DNA of 7,166 nt, taken from the NCBI RefSeq assembly GCF_022780145.1, contig NZ_JALEXO010000013.1, positions 1-7,166 of the forward strand. The letters are read 5' to 3'. The translations under genes were made by a program, and so were the position numbers. This stretch comes from Intestinibacter sp. (lineage in GTDB: Bacteria; Bacillota; Clostridia; Peptostreptococcales; Peptostreptococcaceae). The notes beneath the pieces were generated by a model. That model was not told where the DNA came from. It ran no database searches and saw nothing but the letters and a program-made list of their open reading frames with translations. This document shows positions 1 through 5,382 of the stretch, piece by piece. Each line of letters starts with the position of its first letter. The stretch's first letter is position 1.

Positions 1-717
1 TATATTAGTAGTCATAAATACGCTACCTGCTAATACTAAATTATCATCACCTGTCATAGAAACAGTTGAACATCCATTAAATCCGAACCAGCAGAACCAT
101 AGTATAAATACTCCAAGAGCACCAACTGTTATGTTATGTCCTGGTATGGCGTTTGGACTACCGTCTTTGTTGTATTTACCAATACGAGGTCCTAATATCT
201 TAGCACCAACTAAAGCAGCTACACCACCGACCATATGAACTGCAGTAGATCCAGCAAAATCAATAAATCCTAATTGAGAAAGCCATCCACCGCCCCATAT
301 CCAGTGACCTGATATAGGATAAATAACTGCACTTATTACTATAGAATAAGCTAAATAAGATTTAAATTTAGTTCTTTCTGCCATAGCTCCTGATACTATA
401 GTAGCAGCAGTGGCGCAGAATACTGTTTGGAATATAACAAATGCCCAAGATGGATATCCACCTTCAACACCGTAATCGCCTTGAATAAAGAAATCAAATC
501 CGCCGATAAATTTACCACTACCGGCAAACATTAAACCAAATCCTAAAATCCAAAATATCAATGAACCACAAGCAAAGTCCATTAAGTTTTTCATTATAAT
601 ATTACCTGCATTTTTTGCTCTAGTAAATCCTGTTTCAACCATTGCAAACCCGGCTTGCATAAAGAATACAAGAGCAGCCCCTAATAATACCCATATCGTA
701 TCGACTGATGAATACAT
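1..717 (-). CDS. amtB: Ammonium transporter (Amt/AmtB family), N-terminal 239 residues, truncated by window edge
   Basis: Integral membrane channel that takes up ammonium as the trimeric Amt/Mep/Rh family does. The frame is open from an ATG at 717 to the window edge, giving 239 codons; the family is usually 400 residues or more, so roughly half is present. Family hallmarks seen: MVETGFTRAKN at about 26-36, GAMAER at 110-115, WGGGW at 141-145, DFAGS at 153-157 followed by VHMVGG at 160-165, and WFGFNG at 210-215. Judging from E. coli AmtB as I remember it, D153 and H161 match Asp160 and the first pore His168, W141 matches Trp148, and F100 and F213 are the likely Phe-gate pair. Hydrophobic segments fall near 5-27, 42-66, 92-113, 120-140, 152-173, 195-215 and from 227. 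No cleavable signal peptide is evident. The start has AGGAGG at 725-730, 7 nt away. The gene follows glnN on the same strand, separated by an attenuator. Confidence 0.95.
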   Translation of the reverse strand, partial: MYSSVDTIWVLLGAALVFFMQAGFAMVETGFTRAKNAGNIIMKNLMDFACGSLIFWILGFGLMFAGSGKFIGGFDFFIQGDYGVEGGYPSWAFVIFQTVFCATAATIVSGAMAERTKFKSYLAYSIVISAVIYPISGHWIWGGGWLSQLGFIDFAGSTAVHMVGGVAALVGAKILGPRIGKYNKDGSPNAIPGHNITVGALGVFILWFCWFGFNGCSTVSMTGDDNLVLAGSVFMTTNI

Positions 718-738
718 AATAAATCCTCCTATTTTTAT

Positions 739-791
739 AAAAAATTAAAGGCGCATACCTATCTACGTAAATAGTAGATAGAGTACACGCC
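739..791 (-). terminator. Intrinsic terminator (attenuator) in the glnN-amtB gap, in the amtB leader
   Basis: On the minus strand an arm at 791-774 (GGCGTGTAC, then CTATCTAC after one bulged T) pairs with 766-750 (GTAGATAGG, then TATGCGCC). This gives about 17 pairs including two G-U wobbles, with a 7-nt loop. The T-rich tail TTTAATTTTTT follows at 749-739. It lies after the glnN stop codon (841-843) and ends just upstream of the amtB ribosome binding site, so it can both end glnN transcripts and gate amtB. Its 5' arm overlaps the hexaloop hairpin at 784-799. Confidence 0.85.
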
Positions 792-799
792 CTTGTGTA
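784..799 (-). promoter_or_regulatory. ANTAR-type hexaloop hairpin (antiterminator) in the amtB leader
   Basis: The RNA-like strand reads TACAC-AAGGGC-GTGTA: a perfect 5-bp stem closing a hexaloop with A1 and G4, the positions known to be conserved in ANTAR protein targets. The loop is identical to that in the glnA leader. The 3' stem GTGTA (788-784) and part of the loop belong to the 5' arm of the terminator at 739-791, so forming this hairpin should prevent termination. I see no convincing promoter that would start a transcript just upstream; read-through from glnN is the simplest source of the RNA. Confidence 0.78.
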
Positions 800-840
800 G
801 ATAGTATTTAGTTATGTTAAAATATGAATTTTAAACTAAT

Positions 841-2931
841 TTATACGCTGAATAATAAATCTGTGTAAGTTGGGAATGGCCAGTAGTCTTTTCCAACTAA
901 AGTTTCTAGTTCGTCAGCTATAGCACGAACTTCGTTCATTTGTGATAATATTGTATCGTGGAAGAATTTTGCTAATTCTTCGTTGTCATCTATATCTTTT
1001 GCTTCTAGTACGTATTTTTCTAAATCAGCAGTTTTCTTAGCTAAACAAGCACTTAATGAAGATATCTTAGTTACTAAATCAGTTTCTAAAGAAGTATCTA
1101 TATCAGCAGATAAGCTCTTCTTAGCTAAAGCAGATTCAGTTAAATCTTTAGAGTATCTACATACAGCTGGTATGATATCTTTTTTGATCATTTCAAGCAT
1201 TGTTTGAGCTTCTATATTTATAGTTTGAGCATATTTTTCAAGTAAGATTTCTTTTCTTGATTCTAATTCTAATCTAGTATATACTCCGTGTTTTTCAAAT
1301 AATTTTACATTCTTTTCATCTGTGTAGTGAGGTAGAGCATCTGCTGAAGATTTTAAGTTTAATAATCCTCTTCCTTCAGCTTCAGCTACCCATTCAGGTG
1401 CATAGTTGTTTCCATTGAATATTATAGCTTTGTGTTCTTTTAATATTTTCTTTAATATTTCTTTTAATGCAGCATCTACATCTTCTTTTCCTTCTAGATA
1501 ATCAGATATATAATCTAGAGAATCAGCTACTATAGTATTAAGTATAGTGTTAGGACAAGCTATATTAGCAGTAGAACCTAACATACGGAATTCGAATTTA
1601 TTTCCAGTAAATGCGAATGGAGATGTTCTGTTTCTATCTGTAGTATCTTTTTTGAATGATGGTAATACGTCAACATCTATTTCTAATGATTTTAAAGTTT
1701 CTTCGTTGTATGGAAGTTCTTCTTCTATGCAATGTAATACTTTTTCTAAGTCAGTTCCTATGAACATTGATAATATTGCTGGAGGCGCTTCGTTTCCACC
1801 TAGACGATGGTCGTTACCTGCATCTGCAACTGATATTCTTAATAAGTCTTGGTTTTCATGAACAGCTTTTATTATAGCTATAAAGAAAGTTAAGAATACT
1901 TTGTTGTTCATAGGGTCTTTTCCTGGGCTCAATAGGTTTTTACCTGTGTCAGTTGAAATAGACCAGTTGTTATGTTTACCAGAACCATTTACACCAGCGA
2001 ATGGTTTTTCATGTAGTAAGCACATTAAACCGTGTTTACATGCTGTTTTTTTCATTACATCCATTGTTAATTGGTTGTGGTCAGTAGCAACATTTGTAGT
2101 TGTGAATATAGGAGCTAGTTCGTGTTGAGCTGGAGCAACTTCGTTATGTTTAGTTTTTGCTAAAACTCCTAATTTCCATAATTCTTCATCTAAATCCTTC
2201 ATATATTCAACTACTCTTGGTTTTATAGCACCGAAGTAGTGGTCATCTAATTCTTGTCCTTTAGGTGGTTTTGCACCAAATAAAGTTCTACCAGTGAATT
2301 TTAAATCTATTCTCTTATTGTACATTTCTTTGTCTATTAAGAAATATTCTTGTTCAGGACCAACTGTAGTAGTGACTCTCTTAACATCTGTTTCACCTAA
2401 TAAATGTAAAAGTCTTACAGCTGATTTATTTATAGCTTCCATTGATTTTAATAATGGAGTTTTCTTATCTAGAACTTGGCCTCCATATGAACAGAAAGCA
2501 GTTGGTATACATAGAGTACCATTTCTTAAGTAAGCATAACTAGTTGGATCCCATACAGTATATCCTCTAGCTTCAAATGTAGATCTTAATCCTCCTGATG
2601 GGAAAGAAGAACCGTCTGGTTCACCTTTTACTAATTCTTTACCAGAGAATTCCATTATTACTTTTCCGTCTTCAGTTGGGTTTATAAAACTGTCGTGTTT
2701 TTCAGCAGTTATACCAGTCATTGGTTGGAACCAGTGAGTAAAGTGAGTAGCACCATGTTCTATAGCCCAATCCTTCATAGCATTTGCAACTACGTTTGCA
2801 ATTTTTAAATCGATTGGTTTTCCTTCTTTTATAGTATTTTGTAATGCTTTGTAAACGTCCTTTGGTAGTCTATCTTTCATTACAGATTCGTTAAATACTA
2901 AGCTTCCAAATATCTCAGGAACTTTTGTCAT
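841..2931 (-). CDS. glnN: Type III glutamine synthetase (GSIII), 696 aa
   Basis: Makes glutamine from glutamate, ammonia and ATP in the cytoplasm; GSIII enzymes are large dodecamers of about 700-residue subunits, and this length fits. Family motifs seen, numbered from the ATG at 2931: THFTHWFQPMTG near 62-73, GPEQEYFLID at 191-200, KHNEVAPAQHELAP at 261-274, NGSGKHNNWS at 315-324, GNDHRLGGNEAPP near 372-384 and DRNRTSPFAFTGNKFEFR at 432-449. Likely metal ligands are E193, E195, E264, E271, H320 and E447; E381 in NEAPP is the likely substrate flap Glu. A C-terminal helical region ends in WPFPTYTDLLF, as in other GSIII proteins. The frame can be extended to a TTG at 2946, but that TTG overlaps the GGAGG ribosome binding site, so ATG 2931 is chosen. 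The gene has its own sigma-A promoter and a leader terminator with an ANTAR-type hairpin, is divergent from glnA and is followed by amtB. Confidence 0.97.
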   Translation of the reverse strand: MTKVPEIFGSLVFNESVMKDRLPKDVYKALQNTIKEGKPIDLKIANVVANAMKDWAIEHGATHFTHWFQPMTGITAEKHDSFINPTEDGKVIMEFSGKELVKGEPDGSSFPSGGLRSTFEARGYTVWDPTSYAYLRNGTLCIPTAFCSYGGQVLDKKTPLLKSMEAINKSAVRLLHLLGETDVKRVTTTVGPEQEYFLIDKEMYNKRIDLKFTGRTLFGAKPPKGQELDDHYFGAIKPRVVEYMKDLDEELWKLGVLAKTKHNEVAPAQHELAPIFTTTNVATDHNQLTMDVMKKTACKHGLMCLLHEKPFAGVNGSGKHNNWSISTDTGKNLLSPGKDPMNNKVFLTFFIAIIKAVHENQDLLRISVADAGNDHRLGGNEAPPAILSMFIGTDLEKVLHCIEEELPYNEETLKSLEIDVDVLPSFKKDTTDRNRTSPFAFTGNKFEFRMLGSTANIACPNTILNTIVADSLDYISDYLEGKEDVDAALKEILKKILKEHKAIIFNGNNYAPEWVAEAEGRGLLNLKSSADALPHYTDEKNVKLFEKHGVYTRLELESRKEILLEKYAQTINIEAQTMLEMIKKDIIPAVCRYSKDLTESALAKKSLSADIDTSLETDLVTKISSLSACLAKKTADLEKYVLEAKDIDDNEELAKFFHDTILSQMNEVRAIADELETLVGKDYWPFPTYTDLLFSV

Positions 2932-2939
2932 AATAATTA

Positions 2940-2944
2940 CCTCC
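2940..2944 (-). promoter_or_regulatory. Ribosome binding site that fixes the glnN start
   Basis: GGAGG on the minus strand sits 8 nt before the ATG at 2931. The longer possible start, TTG at 2946-2944, shares a base with this site and has no ribosome binding site of its own, so the five extra N-terminal residues it would add are unlikely to be translated. Confidence 0.88.
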
Positions 2945-3016
2945 AAAATTTAAAATAAAATAGATATACTCCATCGTATAATCCATAAAATTTACTTATT
3001 AATTAAAATTACTTTG

Positions 3017-3059
3017 AAAAAAGAAAAGCGCTGTAGGATCATCTATAACCTACAGCGCC
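3017..3059 (-). terminator. Intrinsic terminator (attenuator) in the glnN leader
   Basis: On the minus strand GCGCTGTAGG (3058-3049) and CCTACAGCGC (3037-3028) form a perfect 10-bp stem around an 11-nt loop. The stem is extended by a G-U pair and A-U pairs, and is followed by TTTTCTTTTTT (3027-3017). It lies between the glnN promoter and the glnN ribosome binding site, about 85 nt before the start codon, so it can only act as an attenuator for glnN. Its 5' arm shares bases with the hexaloop hairpin at 3052-3067. Confidence 0.92.
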
Positions 3060-3067
3060 TTTGCTGT
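3052..3067 (-). promoter_or_regulatory. ANTAR-type hexaloop hairpin (antiterminator) in the glnN leader
   Basis: The minus strand reads ACAGC-AAAGGC-GCTGT: a perfect 5-bp stem closing a hexaloop with A1 and G4, the ANTAR target signature. The stem differs from those before amtB and glnA but pairs equally well. The 3' stem GCTGT (3056-3052) is also inside the terminator's 5' arm, and the ACAGC sequence occurs twice: once as the hairpin's 5' stem and once in the terminator's 3' arm. The two copies therefore compete for the same GCTGT, a classic attenuator switch. Confidence 0.82.
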
Positions 3068-3088
3068 TTTAACTAACTTTATAAACAT

Positions 3089-3117
3089 ATTGTATTCAAA
3101 ATGTAAAAGACTGTCAA
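3089..3117 (-). promoter_or_regulatory. Sigma-A promoter of glnN
   Basis: Minus strand: -35 TTGACA at 3117-3112, a 17-nt spacer, and -10 TACAAT at 3094-3089 (five of six consensus bases). Transcription is expected to start near 3082, about 15 nt before the hexaloop hairpin. An A-rich stretch just upstream of the -35 box could act as an UP element. No sigma-54-type GG-N10-GC element is seen. Confidence 0.88.
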
Positions 3118-3253
3118 CAAGAATTTTCAGTTTTTTCTTAATTTTATATAAAAATTAAATTTTATATTTTAAAAATAAAAAAGCCTACATTATATGACAA
3201 AAATTGATATTATATAATATATACAAAAATATTTGCTAAAAGATTTCAAAATA
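3118..3253. other. AT-rich spacer between the divergent glnN and glnA promoters
   Basis: About 135 bp between the two -35 boxes, almost wholly A and T with A- and T-tracts next to both promoters. No ORF with a ribosome binding site is seen. The only structured element noticed is an inverted repeat, ATATAAAA and TTTTATAT, with 6 nt between the arms (3146-3167). It could be a regulator site or merely a product of base composition. The rest of the intergenic region (about 2945-3423) holds the promoters, hairpins and terminators listed separately. Confidence 0.5.
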
Positions 3254-3282
3254 TTGACAGTTATAAATAAATATTCTATAAT
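3254..3282 (+). promoter_or_regulatory. Consensus sigma-A promoter of the glnA operon
   Basis: TTGACA at 3254-3259, a 17-nt spacer, and TATAAT at 3277-3282: both boxes match consensus exactly. The start is expected near 3289-3290, which puts the hexaloop hairpin (3291-3306) at the extreme 5' end of the RNA. So strong a promoter suggests that control is exerted mainly after initiation, at the attenuator. Confidence 0.92.
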
Positions 3283-3290
3283 AGTCACAT

Positions 3291-3306
3291 TGAACAAGGG
3301 CGTTCA
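3291..3306 (+). promoter_or_regulatory. ANTAR-type hexaloop hairpin (antiterminator) in the glnA leader
   Basis: TGAAC-AAGGGC-GTTCA: a perfect 5-bp stem with a hexaloop carrying A1 and G4, the same loop as in the amtB leader. Positions 3298-3306 (GGGC of the loop plus the 3' stem) are also the start of the terminator's 5' arm, so the two folds exclude each other. It controls an operon that itself encodes an ANTAR protein. Confidence 0.82.
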
Positions 3307-3359
3307 TTAAAAGGTGTGAATATTTATTTTAACACCCTTTAATGAGTGCCCCTTTTTTT
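3298..3359 (+). terminator. Intrinsic terminator (attenuator) in the glnA leader
   Basis: The arm at 3298-3317 (begins GGGCGTTC, ends AGGTGT) pairs with 3332-3351 (begins ACACCC, ends GTGCCC). This gives a 20-position stem with one A-C mismatch and two G-U wobbles, a 14-nt AT-rich loop, and a run of seven T at 3353-3359. It lies between the promoter and the glnA ribosome binding site (AGGAGG at 3412-3417), so by default it should stop transcription before glnA. Confidence 0.93.
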
Positions 3360-3423
3360 AAGAAAAATTTCTATATTTGAAGAATTTTTACAATAGATAA
3401 TGTAGATTTAGAGGAGGAGTTAC

Positions 3424-4743
3424 ATGGATTATAAAACTAGTGAGGTTTTAGAATTTATAGAAGAAAATGATATAAAATTTATAAAATTAGCATTTTGTGA
3501 TATATTTGGAAATCAAAAAAATATAACGATAATGCCTAGTGAATTGAAAAGAGCGTTTGATGAAGGAATTTCCTTCGATGCATCAGCTGTAACTGGTTTT
3601 ATGAATGTAGAAGAATCTGATTTATTGTTGTTTCCAGAAGCAAATACTATGTATTTACTACCGTGGAGACCGCAGCATGGAAGAGTTGTAAGATTTTTTT
3701 GTAATATAAAACATCCAGATGGAAGATGCTTTGAAGGAGATTGTAGAAATATTTTAAAAGAAGTTATAAAGGAAAGCAAGTTAAAAGGATTTTCTACTAA
3801 GATAGGTTGTGAAAGTGAGTTTTACTTATTCGAACAAGACGAATTTGGAAATCCAACTATGAAGCCTTACGATAGAGGTACTTATTGTGATATATATCCG
3901 AATGATAGATGTGAAAATATAAGACGAGATATTTGCTTATCTCTTGGAGAAATGGGAATAATGCCTATAAGCTCACATCATGAGCAAGGACCAGGACAAA
4001 ATGAAATAGACTATCAGTACAGTGATGCATTATCTGCTGCTGATAATTTGATAAGCTTTAGATCTCTTGTGAAGACTAAGGCATGTGAAAATGGATTGTT
4101 TGCTTCATTTATGCCGAGACCTTTAAATACTGAATGTGGAAATGGATTACATATTAACCTATCTCTATATAAAGATGGAAAAAATGTTTTTAGAGATGAA
4201 GATTCTAGTGATTATGAATACGCAAAAAGCTTTATAGCAGGGATATTAAATCGTATAGAAGAGATTACTTTGTTTTTAAATGCATCTACAAATTCATATT
4301 CTAGACTAGGTAAAGACAAGGCGCCAAAATACATTACATGGTCAAAGGAAAATAGATCACAGCTTATAAGAATTCCAGCCGCTAAAGGAGATAGATGTAG
4401 AATGGAGCTTAGATCACCTGATTCTAGCTGTAACCCTTATATAGTTTTTGCTTTGTTAATTAAAGCAGGTATGGAAGGCGTAGAAAATAACTATAAGCTT
4501 TGCAAACCTCATAATATAAATTTATTTGATGCTGAAGAAGAAAAGTTACAGGAAGTAAAAAAATTGCCTGTTAATTTAAATGAAGCGATCAAAATTGCAA
4601 AAAGTAGTGAATTTATAAAAAGTGTATTGCCACAAAAAACTATCGATAATTATATAAATGACAAGATGGAAGAATGGAATATTTATAGTTCAGTAACTGA
4701 TAAATTTAAAGCAGAAAAGCAATTGTATTTTGAAAAGCTTTAA
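3424..4743 (+). CDS. glnA: Type I glutamine synthetase, short clostridial form, with altered flap residue
   Basis: Glutamine synthetase I family, cytoplasmic, normally dodecameric; 439 residues matches the short non-adenylylated form (about 440). The N-terminal beta-grasp domain (about 10-95) carries FDASAVTGF at 51-59 where most GSI proteins have FDGSS. Catalytic-domain motifs are CESEFYLF (129-136), SHHEQGPGQNEID (184-196), GNGLHINLSL (239-248), NRSQLIRIP (310-318) and RMELRSPD (326-333). Expected metal ligands E130, E132, E187, E194, H243 and E328 and arginines R311, R316 and R330 are all present. Odd: the flap reads RLGKDKAP (294-301), with K299 where GSI enzymes have a conserved Glu (RL..YEAP) that closes over glutamate. 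The Arg used in Bacillus feedback control (GFVR) is Asn61 here. It may be a GS of changed activity, a regulatory GS or a related ligase. AGGAGG at 3412-3417 fits the ATG. It is the first gene of an operon with the ANTAR gene 20 nt downstream. Confidence 0.88.
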   Translation: MDYKTSEVLEFIEENDIKFIKLAFCDIFGNQKNITIMPSELKRAFDEGISFDASAVTGFMNVEESDLLLFPEANTMYLLPWRPQHGRVVRFFCNIKHPDGRCFEGDCRNILKEVIKESKLKGFSTKIGCESEFYLFEQDEFGNPTMKPYDRGTYCDIYPNDRCENIRRDICLSLGEMGIMPISSHHEQGPGQNEIDYQYSDALSAADNLISFRSLVKTKACENGLFASFMPRPLNTECGNGLHINLSLYKDGKNVFRDEDSSDYEYAKSFIAGILNRIEEITLFLNASTNSYSRLGKDKAPKYITWSKENRSQLIRIPAAKGDRCRMELRSPDSSCNPYIVFALLIKAGMEGVENNYKLCKPHNINLFDAEEEKLQEVKKLPVNLNEAIKIAKSSEFIKSVLPQKTIDNYINDKMEEWNIYSSVTDKFKAEKQLYFEKL

Positions 4744-4763
4744 ATGTAAAAGGGGGGACCAAG

Positions 4764-5333
4764 ATGACTTGTGCGCTGATAGTGTCAACGTCGGAAAAGG
4801 GGAAAAGTTTTTTTGTGGACTTGATGAAAACAGCTGGAATTTCCAATACTGTCACTGTTGGCAATGGTAGTGAAGCTAGGCGTATGTTAAATAGAAGTGA
4901 TTTTGATTTGGTAGTTATCAATACTCCACTATCAGATGAGTTTGGACATGAACTTTCTATTTCAATTAGTAAAAATTATAATTCAGGTGTTTTATTAGTA
5001 GTAAAAAATGATATTGCCGATGCTATTTCATCTAAAGTAGAAGATTATGGAGTATTTGTTATAGAGAAACCATTAAATAGACAATTTGTGTATAAAAGTA
5101 TAAAGTATATTTGTGTATCAAGAAAAAAATACTTAGGTCTTCAAAGTGAAAATGAAAGACTTAAGGTTAAAATTAGTGAAATTAGACTCATAGACAGAGC
5201 TAAATGTATTTTGATACAGTATTTAAATATGAGTGAGCCACAGGCACACAGGTATATAGAAAAGCAGGCTATGGATTTAAGAGTAACTAAGAAAGAAATT
5301 GCTGAGAGTATTTTAAAAACTTATGAATTGTAA
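4764..5333 (+). CDS. ANTAR-domain antiterminator with degenerate receiver domain, 189 aa
   Basis: Predicted RNA-binding transcription antiterminator. Residues 1-115 look like a response-regulator receiver fold: hydrophobic strands ALIV, DLVVIN and LLVV, and a conserved-type Lys102 in EKPL. The acidic pocket is missing, with STS (8-10) where DD/DE is usual, and Asn53 in VVINTPL at the phospho-acceptor Asp. A Leu/Glu/Lys-rich stretch at about 121-140 may be a dimerising coiled coil. Residues about 134-188 match the ANTAR three-helix domain: R..IDRAKCILIQ, a middle A...I.K.AMD and a final K.EIAESIL. ANTAR proteins bind hexaloop RNA hairpins and prevent intrinsic termination; three such hairpins lie in this window before amtB, glnN and glnA. 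It starts 20 nt after the glnA stop with a G-rich ribosome binding site (AGGGGGG at 4751-4757), so it is co-transcribed with glnA and sits behind glnA's attenuator. The regulatory link to nitrogen genes is inferred. NitR/GlnR-like ANTAR proteins next to glnA are known in clostridia. Confidence 0.92.
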   Translation: MTCALIVSTSEKGKSFFVDLMKTAGISNTVTVGNGSEARRMLNRSDFDLVVINTPLSDEFGHELSISISKNYNSGVLLVVKNDIADAISSKVEDYGVFVIEKPLNRQFVYKSIKYICVSRKKYLGLQSENERLKVKISEIRLIDRAKCILIQYLNMSEPQAHRYIEKQAMDLRVTKKEIAESILKTYEL

Positions 5334-5382
5334 GTTATTTTTATTATTTTATCAAATTTTATTCGTGTAGGAGGTTTTTAGT

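Noticed and set aside
801..806. TACTAT as the -10 box of an amtB promoter
   Set aside because: It would start transcription inside the hexaloop hairpin, destroying it, and the best -35 (TTCATA at 16 nt) is weak.
983..2533. Several plus-strand open frames of 74-104 codons opposite glnN
   Set aside because: They lie wholly within the well-conserved glnN coding sequence on the other strand and their translations look like no known family.
2932..2946. Extended glnN start at TTG 2946, adding five residues
   Set aside because: The TTG overlaps the GGAGG that serves ATG 2931 and has no ribosome binding site of its own; ATG 2931 has ideal spacing.
3254..3282. Sigma-54 control of the nitrogen promoters
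   Set aside because: No GG-N10-GC element was seen; both divergent promoters are clear sigma-A types.
5334..5382. CTP-sensing reiterative-transcription attenuator of pyrG
   Set aside because: No GGGC-type initial sequence and no terminator hairpin are present in the short gap.
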